The translations under genes were made by a program, and so were the position numbers. This document shows, one piece after another, positions 31,906 to 38,245 of a DNA stretch of 38,245 nucleotides. The notes below the pieces were generated by a model. The model made no database searches, was not told the origin of the DNA, and saw only the letters and a program-made list of their open reading frames with translations. Source of the stretch: CAZNNH01 sp964574335 (GTDB lineage Bacteria > Acidobacteriota > Vicinamibacteria > Fen-336); contig CAZNNH010000045.1 of the NCBI GenBank assembly GCA_964574335.1, positions 1-38,245 on the forward strand, written 5' to 3'. Numbering within the stretch: position 1 is the stretch's first letter; each line of letters starts with the position of its first letter.

Positions 31906-33887
31906 AGCAGCCCAGGACCTACTACCACACCACGCCCATCTACTACGTCAACGACGTCCCGCATCCGGGCCACGCCTACACCACCATCGCCGCCGACGCC
32001 CTGTCGCGGGCGCGGCGCCTCCGCGGCCAGCGGGTCTTCTTTCTCACCGGCACCGACGAGCACGGCCAGAACATCGAGCGCATCGCCCGCGAGAAGGGGG
32101 TGGCGGAGCAGGAGTACTGCGACTCGATCGCGGCGCGGTTCCAGGCGCTCTGGAAGCGGCTGCTGATCTCCAACGACCGCTTCATCCGCACCACCGACCC
32201 GATCCATCGGGAAGGGGTCCTGGAGCTGTGGCGGCGGCTGCGCCCGGCCAGCGGCCCGGACGGCAAGCCCGTCATCTATCGCGGCAAGTACGCGGGCTGG
32301 TACTGTCCCCGCTGCGAGGGGTTCAAGACCGAGGCCGAGCTGACCCAGCCCGGCAACCTCTGTCCCGACCACGAGCGGGCCTGCGAGTGGACCGAGGAGG
32401 AGAACTTCTTCTTCCGGCTCTCCGCCTACCAGGAGTGGCTCAAAGAGGCGATCGTGTCGGGGGCGATCCGTCTGGATCCGGTGGGACGGCGCAACGAGGT
32501 CCTGGCCACCATCCGACAGGGGCTGCAGGACTTCAGCATCAGCCGGGCCCGGGTGAAGTGGGGGATCCCGGTGCCGGACGAGCCGGGCCACGTCTTCTAC
32601 GTGTGGATCGACGCCCTGGCCAACTACATCACCGCCCTCGGCTTCGGCTCCGGGGCCGAGGACTACCGCACCTTCTGGGAAGGGGCCGACGAGCGCTTCC
32701 ACTTCATCGGCAAGGAGATCATCCGGTTCCACTGCCTGTACTGGCCGGCCATGCTGCACGCCGCCGGCCTGCCGGTGCCGAGCCGTCTGTTCGCCCACGG
32801 CTGGCTCACCAAGGAGGGGCGCAAGCTCAGCAAGACCACGGGCAACATCATCGACACCGACCTGCTGATCGACCGCCACGGCCCCGACGCGGTCCGTTAC
32901 TTCCTGCTGCGCGAGGGGTCGTTCGGCCAGGACTGGGATTTCACCGACGTCGCCTTCGTGAAGCGCTACAACGCCGACCTGGCCAACGACCTGGGCAACC
33001 TCGTCTCCCGAGCCCTGACCATGGCCCAGCGCTTCTGCGGCAAGGTCCCGGCTCGGCCGACCGCGGCGGCGGCCGACGTCGAAGCCATCGAGTGCCGGCT
33101 CGAGTCCGACTGCCGAGGCCTGTGTGGCGCGGTGATGGACCGCTACGAGGAAGTGGACTACGCGGGGGCGCTGGCCGAGATCTGGAGCTACGTCTCGCTC
33201 CTGAATCAGCGGATCGTGGCGGTGGCCCCCTGGGAGCTGGCCAAGCAAGAGGCCCGCCGGCCCGAGCTGGAGGCCTTCCTCTACCGGCTGCTCGACGCGA
33301 TCCGCCTGGTGGGGGTCTTGTGCTCCCCGGTGTTGCCGACGGCGGCGCGCCGGATCCACCGGATGCTGGGCCTCGGAGATCGGGACCCGGTTCCCGAGGA
33401 CCTGGCCCCGGGCCGCCTCCCGCCCGGCGGCCCCCTGGGCCCCATCGAGCCCCTGTTCCCACGTCTGGATGCGGCGGCCCCCGTGTCGGGGCCGCGAGAG
33501 GAGAGCGAGCGCGTGAGCGACGACAAGCCGACCCCCGCCGAGGAGCCGAAGGCCCAGGCCGAGGCCAAGATCGACATCAGCGAGTTCGCTCGCCTCGATC
33601 TTCGCGCCGCGTTGGTGAAGGAGGCCGAGCGGGTCCCCGGCTCGAAGAAGCTGATCCGGCTGCAGGTGGACCTCGGGACCGAGGTCCGCCAGGTGGTGGC
33701 CGGGATCGCCGGCGCCTACGAGCCGGAGGCGCTTCGGGGGAAGACGGTGGTGGTGGTGGCCAACCTGAAGCCGGCCAAGCTGATGGGCGTGGAGTCCAAC
33801 GGCATGGTGCTGGCCGCCAGCATCGACGGTCGCCCGGTGCTGTGCGAGTTCGCGGGGCCGGTCCCGGCCGGGACGCGCATCAAGTGA
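31902..33887 (+). CDS. metG: Methionyl-tRNA synthetase with C-terminal tRNA-binding domain
   Basis: 661 aa class I synthetase. HIGH-like motif HPGHAY in YYVNDVPHPGHAYTTIAAD, zinc cluster CPRC ... C, the GIPVP and WIDALANYITALG blocks, and the second signature as KLSKT (about 308-312) in place of the usual KMSKS. An Ala/Lys/Glu-rich linker (about 535-565) joins a C-terminal EMAP-type OB domain (ARLDLRAALVKEAERVPGSK, KLMGVESNGMVLAAS) that binds tRNA and dimerises. ATG 31902 is fixed by the larC overlap and the MKQPRTYYHTTPIYY start; the frame is open further left inside larC. The stop overlaps the next gene as GTGA. Confidence 0.95.
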   Translation: MKQPRTYYHTTPIYYVNDVPHPGHAYTTIAADALSRARRLRGQRVFFLTGTDEHGQNIERIAREKGVAEQEYCDSIAARFQALWKRLLISNDRFIRTTDPIHREGVLELWRRLRPASGPDGKPVIYRGKYAGWYCPRCEGFKTEAELTQPGNLCPDHERACEWTEEENFFFRLSAYQEWLKEAIVSGAIRLDPVGRRNEVLATIRQGLQDFSISRARVKWGIPVPDEPGHVFYVWIDALANYITALGFGSGAEDYRTFWEGADERFHFIGKEIIRFHCLYWPAMLHAAGLPVPSRLFAHGWLTKEGRKLSKTTGNIIDTDLLIDRHGPDAVRYFLLREGSFGQDWDFTDVAFVKRYNADLANDLGNLVSRALTMAQRFCGKVPARPTAAAADVEAIECRLESDCRGLCGAVMDRYEEVDYAGALAEIWSYVSLLNQRIVAVAPWELAKQEARRPELEAFLYRLLDAIRLVGVLCSPVLPTAARRIHRMLGLGDRDPVPEDLAPGRLPPGGPLGPIEPLFPRLDAAAPVSGPREESERVSDDKPTPAEEPKAQAEAKIDISEFARLDLRAALVKEAERVPGSKKLIRLQVDLGTEVRQVVAGIAGAYEPEALRGKTVVVVANLKPAKLMGVESNGMVLAASIDGRPVLCEFAGPVPAGTRIK

Positions 33888-36232
33888 GCCGAGCCTCGAG
33901 GCGCGGCCTGGCCCTCGTGGCCCTGACCGCCGCGGCCTGCAGTGGCAGCCTCTGCGGAAGGCCGGCGAGCAGCGTCGTCTACGACCTGAGCGACCGGCTC
34001 TGGGTGGCCGAGCGCGTGGCGCCCCAGCGGCAGGTGGTGGTCTTCGGGGCGCCGGCCTCGACCGTAGCCCTGGAGGGTTTCTATCGGGAGGCCGCTCACG
34101 AGGGCGAGCCCTACCTCTGGGCGCGGGACGACGTCAGCGTTCGTCTCCGCTGGGACGAGCCCTCTCCGCGCTCGGCCGTCGTCGACCTGGCCCCGTATTC
34201 CGGCGCCACCGGGCAGGCGGCCACGGTGACGCTGAACGGCTCTCCGGTGGCCCGCCTCGAGCTGCCGCCGGGCCGGCGCCGTCTTCCGTTCCCGTTGCCG
34301 GTGGCGGCGCAGCGGGCGGGCGAGAACGTGCTGTCCTTCCACTTCTCGTCGGTCGCCTCTCCCGCGGACCAGGGAGGGGACAGCGGGGACCATCGGCGGC
34401 TGGCGGCCGCCTTGTACTGGCTGGCAGTGGGAAGCGCGGACGATCGGGGGCTCGACGAGCTGCTGGAGAAAGGGGCCCCGAGCCCGTACGGCGTGGCGGG
34501 GGCGACGGCTTCGTTGCACCAGGTGGGGCCGAGCCGGATCCGCTATGCGATCCGGCTCCCGGAGCGAGCCGAGCTGCGCTTCACGCCCGGCAGCGATCCG
34601 AAGGCCCGCGCCGGGGCGGTTCCGGTGGAGCTCCGGGTCCGCTTCGAGGCGGAAGGGGGAGCCGAGCAGGTTCTCTGGACCCAGACCATCGGGCCCGGCC
34701 AGACCGAGTCGCAAGAGGTGCGCGTTCCGCTGCCGGGGCCGGAGGGTGCGATCTGCCGCGTCGACCTGGAGGTGGCGGGCCCCAAGCACCTCGCCTGGGG
34801 GGTCTGGGAGGCGCCCCGGGTCGAGGGCGCCGAGGGTACGGCATCCGCGATGTTGCTGCAGGACCCTGCCCCGGAACCGGCCGTGGAGCGCCGCGCGGCG
34901 GCTCTCCGGGAGAAGCTGCGCGGGTCCAACGTGATGCTGATGTTCCTGGATGCGGCACGCCGGGACCACCTGAGCGCCTACGGCTACGAGAGGCGGACCA
35001 CACCGGAGATCGAGGCCCTGGCCCGGGAAGGCGTCCTGTTCGAGAAGGCGTTCACTCCCGCCGTCTACACGCTGGCGGCGATGTCGTCGGTGTGGACGTC
35101 GCAGTACCCGGATCGCCACCAGGGGGAGCTGTCCAGCGCCGAGAGGCTGCGCCCGGACATCCCGGTGCTGAGCGAGCTGCTCTCGGCCGCCGGCGTCCAC
35201 ACCGCCGGGTTCGTGGCCAACACCATGGCGGGCACCGCCAAGGGCTTCGAGCGGGGCTTCGACGAGTTCCACGAGGTGCACGCCCTGTTCGAGGACCTGG
35301 GGAGCCGGGCGGGATCCTTCCGGCGGGTCCTGCCCGACTGGCTGGCCGCCCACAAGGACCAGCGTTTCTTCGCCTACCTCCACTTCCGCGAGCCCCACTT
35401 CCCGTACGATCCTCCGCCCCCCTTCAACACCCTGTTCGGCCCCGATTCCCCGCTGACGATGGAGCAGCGCCGGGTGCGTGACTGGTACGTCGACGTCAAC
35501 CAGGGGCGCCGGACGCCGACGCCGGAGGAGCTCGCCCACCTGGTGCGCCTGTACGACGGGAACCTCGCCTACGCGGACCAGGAGATCGGCGCCCTGGTCC
35601 AGGCGCTGCGCACCGCCGGTCTTCTCGAGAGCACGGTGGTGATCGTGACCGCCGACCACGGCGAGCAGCTCTATGACCAGGGCTACATCAGCCACAGCGC
35701 CCAGGTGCTCGAGGCGAGCATCGGCGTGCCGCTGGTGATGCGGCTCCCCAGCCGGGCCGGCGAGGCGGGCCGGCGGATCGGCGGCCTGGTGAGCCTGCTG
35801 GACCTGGCGCCCACCATCCTGGACGTGTTCGGTCTGCCCGCTTCCGGTCCGCCCTCGGCCCACTTCCAGGGAGCCAGCCTGATTCCGGTGCTGGTGGGGG
35901 GCGCCGGCCACCGGGCGGTGCTGTCCAGGACCGTCTGGGAGCAGCCCGTCTACTCGCTGCGCGACCAGCGCTACAAGCTGATCCACGACACGCGGACCGG
36001 CCAGTCACGGCTGTTCGACCTGCAGGAAGATCCCGCCGAGAGTCGGGACGTCGCCGGGGAGAGGCCGGTGCTGGCCGCGTACTACCGCCAGGCGCTCCTG
36101 TTCGAGCTGGGCCGGCTGCGACCCGAGACGGCCGCCCAGGCCGCCCCGGCGGCACCGCTCACCCGCGCCGAGTGCGAGAACCTCAAGGCGCTGGGCTACC
36201 TGAGCAGCGACTACGAGTGTCCCGAGAGCTGA
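33884..36232 (+). CDS. Sulfatase/alkaline-phosphatase-superfamily exported protein
   Basis: 782 aa. The N-terminus LALVALTAAACSGS resembles a lipoprotein signal with Cys20 or so as lipid site. A beta-rich region of about 320 aa follows with no recognised domain. The sulfatase-like domain starts at NVMLMFLDAARRDHLSAYGY (metal Asp356) and has TADHGEQLYDQG near 590 and LLDLAPTILDVFG. At the nucleophile position is PAVYTLAAMSSVWTS: Thr396 stands where sulfatases have the Cys/Ser that becomes formylglycine, and the following Pro is Ala. So it is more likely a phosphatase/phosphotransferase-like or altered enzyme. GTG 33884 overlaps metG; the open frame further left is a shadow of metG. Confidence 0.85.
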   Translation: MSRASRRGLALVALTAAACSGSLCGRPASSVVYDLSDRLWVAERVAPQRQVVVFGAPASTVALEGFYREAAHEGEPYLWARDDVSVRLRWDEPSPRSAVVDLAPYSGATGQAATVTLNGSPVARLELPPGRRRLPFPLPVAAQRAGENVLSFHFSSVASPADQGGDSGDHRRLAAALYWLAVGSADDRGLDELLEKGAPSPYGVAGATASLHQVGPSRIRYAIRLPERAELRFTPGSDPKARAGAVPVELRVRFEAEGGAEQVLWTQTIGPGQTESQEVRVPLPGPEGAICRVDLEVAGPKHLAWGVWEAPRVEGAEGTASAMLLQDPAPEPAVERRAAALREKLRGSNVMLMFLDAARRDHLSAYGYERRTTPEIEALAREGVLFEKAFTPAVYTLAAMSSVWTSQYPDRHQGELSSAERLRPDIPVLSELLSAAGVHTAGFVANTMAGTAKGFERGFDEFHEVHALFEDLGSRAGSFRRVLPDWLAAHKDQRFFAYLHFREPHFPYDPPPPFNTLFGPDSPLTMEQRRVRDWYVDVNQGRRTPTPEELAHLVRLYDGNLAYADQEIGALVQALRTAGLLESTVVIVTADHGEQLYDQGYISHSAQVLEASIGVPLVMRLPSRAGEAGRRIGGLVSLLDLAPTILDVFGLPASGPPSAHFQGASLIPVLVGGAGHRAVLSRTVWEQPVYSLRDQRYKLIHDTRTGQSRLFDLQEDPAESRDVAGERPVLAAYYRQALLFELGRLRPETAAQAAPAAPLTRAECENLKALGYLSSDYECPES

Positions 36233-37014
36233 GCATCGTCGACTCCCACTGCCACGTTGACATGCCGGACTTCGACGCCGACCGGGATGCGGTCCTGGAG
36301 CGAGCGCGGGCGGCCGGGGTCGAGGCGATGCTGGTGGTTGGGGGCCTCGACGAGGCCGGCAGCCACCGGCGGGCCCTGCAGGTGGCCGAGAGACACGGGC
36401 TGGTCGCCTCGGCCGGCCTGCACCCCCACGAGGCCCGCCTGGCCAGTAAGCCCCTCTACGAGGAGCTCCGCGGCCTGGCCCGCGAGCGGCGGATCGTGGC
36501 GATCGGCGAGATCGGCCTCGACTTCCACTACGACAGCTCTCCCCGCGACCAGCAGCGGCTCGCCTTCCGGACCCAGATCCGGCTGGCTCGCGATGTCGGC
36601 CTGCCGGTGATCGTGCACACCCGCAGCGCGGACGTGGAGACGGCCGAGATCCTGGTCGAGGAAGGGGCCGGGGAGGTGGGAGGGGTCCTGCATTGCTTCA
36701 CCGGCGGAGCCGTGCTGGCCGACCGGGTGCTGGACCTGGGGTTCTTCGTCTCCTTCTCCGGGATCGTGGCGTTCCCGCGCGCCGAGGAGATCCAGGAGGT
36801 GGCGCGTCGGCTGCCGGCGGAGCGGCTGCTGGTCGAGACCGACGCGCCCTTTCTGGCCCCGCCGCCCTACCGCGGCCGGCGCAACGAGCCGGCCTTCGTG
36901 GTGGAGGTGGCCCGGAAGGTGGCCGAGCTGCGGGGGGAGTCGCTGGAGACGGTGGCGGCGCTCTCGCGAGCCAACTTCGAGCGCTTGTTCCGGGTCCGTG
37001 AGCCTCGCTCCTGA
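36217..37014 (+). CDS. tatD: TatD family metal-dependent deoxyribonuclease
   Basis: 265 aa TIM-barrel metallo-hydrolase, usual length. Metal ligands in view: DSHCHVD at residue 9, Glu in GEIGLDFHYD, VIVHTR, LHCFTGG and ETDAPFLAPP. Members are 3'-5' DNases involved in DNA repair and turnover, or D-aminoacyl-tRNA deacylase-like; despite the name not part of Tat export. GTG 36217 gives a 16-nt overlap with the sulfatase-like gene; the frame upstream of it lies within that gene. metG-tatD linkage is common in bacteria, here with the sulfatase-like gene placed between them. Confidence 0.94.
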   Translation: MSRELSIVDSHCHVDMPDFDADRDAVLERARAAGVEAMLVVGGLDEAGSHRRALQVAERHGLVASAGLHPHEARLASKPLYEELRGLARERRIVAIGEIGLDFHYDSSPRDQQRLAFRTQIRLARDVGLPVIVHTRSADVETAEILVEEGAGEVGGVLHCFTGGAVLADRVLDLGFFVSFSGIVAFPRAEEIQEVARRLPAERLLVETDAPFLAPPPYRGRRNEPAFVVEVARKVAELRGESLETVAALSRANFERLFRVREPRS

Positions 37015-37079
37015 GGTTTGACAAGGCCTCGGGAATCCGGCACCTTAGACCCTCTTTCGTCACCCCCGTAGGACGATGC

Positions 37080-37180
37080 TCTAGACGCGACGTCGGAAGT
37101 CTCCGGGTTCGGGTCCGGGGGATCGGGGGGCGGGAGCCCCCCGCTTGATAGCGGCGACCGAATTCACTTCGGGCGCCGCG
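37080..37180 (+). repeat. Dispersed two-hairpin intergenic element, copy 2
   Basis: About 101 bp, related to 17992-18077. The two stems GGGGGGC-GGGA-GCCCCCC and GGCG-A-CCGAA/TTCGG-G-CGCC are identical to copy 1, whereas the loop base (TTCAC versus TTCAT) and the spacer lengths differ; copy 2 has a 7-nt or longer insertion after the start. It fills the gap between tatD and yajQ and ends 19 nt before the yajQ ATG. Confidence 0.85.
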
Positions 37181-37198
37181 CGAAGAGGACAATGGCGT

Positions 37199-37687
37199 AT
37201 GGCCGATAGCTCCTTCGACGTCGTCAGCAGCGTGGACCTGCAGGAGGTCAAGAACGCGATCTCCCAGGCGATGAAGGAGATCCAGACCCGCTTCGACCTG
37301 AAGGGGAGCCACAGCGAGGTCTCCCTCGCCGGCAACGAGCTGGTCCTGCAAGCCCCCGACGAGTTCAAGCTGAAGGCGGTGAAGGACGTGCTGGAAGGGC
37401 GGCTGGTCAAGCGCGCGGTGCCGCTCAAGGCGCTGAGCTACGGCAAGGTCGACGAGGCCCTCGGTGGAACGGTGCGCCAGAAGGTCAGCCTGCAGGAGGG
37501 GATCCCCACCGACAAGGCCCGGGAGATCGTCAAGCTGATCAAGGGAACCAAGCTCAAGGTGCAGGCCGCCATCCAGGCCGACCAGGTCCGGGTCTCCGGC
37601 AAGAAGAAGGACGACCTGCAGGCGGTGATGCGCCTGCTGAAGGAGACCGACCTGGGCATCGACATGCAGTTCGCCAACTACCGGTAG
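37199..37687 (+). CDS. yajQ: YajQ family nucleotide-binding protein
   Basis: 162 aa, full length (DUF520). Begins MADSSFDVVSSVDLQEVKNA and has SQAMKEIQTRFDLKGSHSEV, GIPTDKAREIVKLIKGTKLK, VQAAIQADQVRVSGKKKDDL, QAVMRLLKETDLGIDMQFAN, all typical. Members bind nucleotides, cyclic di-GMP in Xanthomonas and others, and act as effectors. ATG 37199 has AGAGGA about 10 nt upstream; another ATG at 37192 is out of frame. Its promoter, if separate from tatD, must be in or near the dispersed repeat. Confidence 0.95.
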   Translation: MADSSFDVVSSVDLQEVKNAISQAMKEIQTRFDLKGSHSEVSLAGNELVLQAPDEFKLKAVKDVLEGRLVKRAVPLKALSYGKVDEALGGTVRQKVSLQEGIPTDKAREIVKLIKGTKLKVQAAIQADQVRVSGKKKDDLQAVMRLLKETDLGIDMQFANYR

Positions 37688-37693
37688 GCGCCC

Positions 37694-38245
37694 TTGAGAG
37701 CGGCGGACCCGATCGGCGCCCGACCCGGCAGCGCGGAGCTGCAGGAGATGCTGCTCCTGGTCGGCGACGACCTGTCCCGGGTCGACCGGCTGCTGGAGGA
37801 GCAGTTCCGCTCCGACGTGCGCCTGATCGACGAGACCGGGAGCTACATCCGGGAGGGCGGGGGCAAGCGTATCCGTCCGGCCCTGCTGCTTCTGGCCTGC
37901 CGGCTCTGCGGCTACCAGGGCGAACGTGCGGTGCTGTTCGCCTCGGTGGTGGAGTTCATCCACACCGCCACCCTGCTGCACGACGACATCATCGACGAGG
38001 CGACGATCCGGCGCGGGCGGCGCAGCGTCAACAGCCGGTTCGGGAACGACGTCACCGTCCTGCTCGGCGACTATCTCTACACCAAGTCGATGGCGATGGC
38101 CCTGTCGCAGGAGAACCTGGGGATCCTGCGCCTGCTCTCGGCGGTGACGCTGCGGATGATCGAGGGCGAGCTGCTGCAGATCGAGCGCACCGGCGACCTC
38201 GGGGTCACCGAGGACCAGCACCTCGAGATCATCCGGCGCAAGACC
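37694..38245 (+). CDS. Polyprenyl (octaprenyl-type) diphosphate synthase, 5' part
   Basis: 184 codons to the window edge. trans-Prenyltransferase that lengthens isoprenoid diphosphates for quinones or other lipids. Seen: GGGKRIRPALLLLACRLCGY, VVEFIHTATLLHDDIIDEAT with the first Asp-rich motif (DDIID), RRGRRSVNSRFGN, LLGDYLYTKSM and MIEGELLQIE. The second Asp-rich motif is beyond the edge. It starts at TTG 37694, 6 nt after the yajQ stop; ATG 37748 is an alternative. Chain length cannot be decided; the sequence resembles long-chain IspB-type more than FPP/GGPP synthases. Confidence 0.9.
   Translation, partial: MRAADPIGARPGSAELQEMLLLVGDDLSRVDRLLEEQFRSDVRLIDETGSYIREGGGKRIRPALLLLACRLCGYQGERAVLFASVVEFIHTATLLHDDIIDEATIRRGRRSVNSRFGNDVTVLLGDYLYTKSMAMALSQENLGILRLLSAVTLRMIEGELLQIERTGDLGVTEDQHLEIIRRKT

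Noticed and set aside
32228..33883. 552-codon open extension upstream of the sulfatase-like protein
   Set aside because: Lies inside metG in another frame; the lipoprotein-like N-terminus begins at GTG 33884 with a GTGA overlap.
33716..35986. Minus-strand open frame of 756 codons
   Set aside because: Antisense to metG and the sulfatase-like gene, which show clear family motifs.

Overview
This is a high-GC bacterial window, roughly two thirds G+C or more by eye. It reads as a Gram-negative, double-membrane bacterium: there are two signal-peptide outer-membrane barrel proteins ending in Phe, a Bacillus/Wolinella-type succinate dehydrogenase, and a Tat-exported glycosidase. The gene content (hisS-aspS-phoH-ybeY-corC-era, radC-larC-metG, an NTP/NDP-transporter remnant) is compatible with Acidobacteriota or a similar uncultured GC-rich phylum. 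That placement is inference, not proof. A 100-N gap flanked by a perfect 55-bp overlap marks the sequence as a short-read, probably metagenomic, assembly.

Layout. 1-2.1 kb: sdhC-sdhA on the minus strand behind a near-consensus promoter; sdhB must lie beyond the left edge. 2.2-8.4 kb: an accessory stretch of small, poorly known and partly broken genes. It holds a four-helix membrane protein, a frameshifted alpha/beta hydrolase preceded by a 12-codon gene stub, an alpha-beta-barrel-like protein, a tightly coupled three-gene cassette with a phosphoribosyltransferase-like protein, membrane proteins, a HEAT-like protein and a frameshifted Cys-containing gene. 8.4-11.2 kb: a TPR/Pro-rich/cyclic-nucleotide-binding protein interrupted by the assembly gap, and an LCAT-like acyltransferase/lipase.

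11.2-13.8 kb: sucC-sucD-ndk behind a strong promoter; succinyl-CoA synthetase with nucleoside-diphosphate kinase links TCA substrate-level phosphorylation to NTP balance. 13.8-18.0 kb (minus): a truncated NTP/NDP exchange transporter, a membrane-anchored unknown, pruA and a Tat-exported GH99-like protein. 18.1-26.2 kb (plus): a serine hydrolase, then a gamma-carbonic-anhydrase-like gene that has lost its metal-binding middle, then the translation/RNA block hisS-aspS-phoH-ybeY-corC-like-era, with many 4-nt stop/start overlaps.

26.2-29.8 kb (minus): after a three-unit 55-bp palindromic tandem repeat come two outer-membrane barrels, a subtilisin-family protease coupled to one of them, and a CPBP intramembrane protease. 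29.9-38.2 kb (plus): radC-larC-metG-sulfatase-like-tatD, every junction overlapping, then a dispersed two-hairpin repeat (second copy; the first is at 18.0 kb), yajQ and the start of a polyprenyl diphosphate synthase.

Most of the window is ordinary core metabolism. The parts worth attention are the structured repeats, the gap artefact, several precise gene-decay events, the three-gene cassette at 4.5-6.1 kb and the protease/barrel pair at 26.4-28.3 kb. I found no CRISPR array, tRNA, rRNA, insertion sequence or convincing complete novel defence system.
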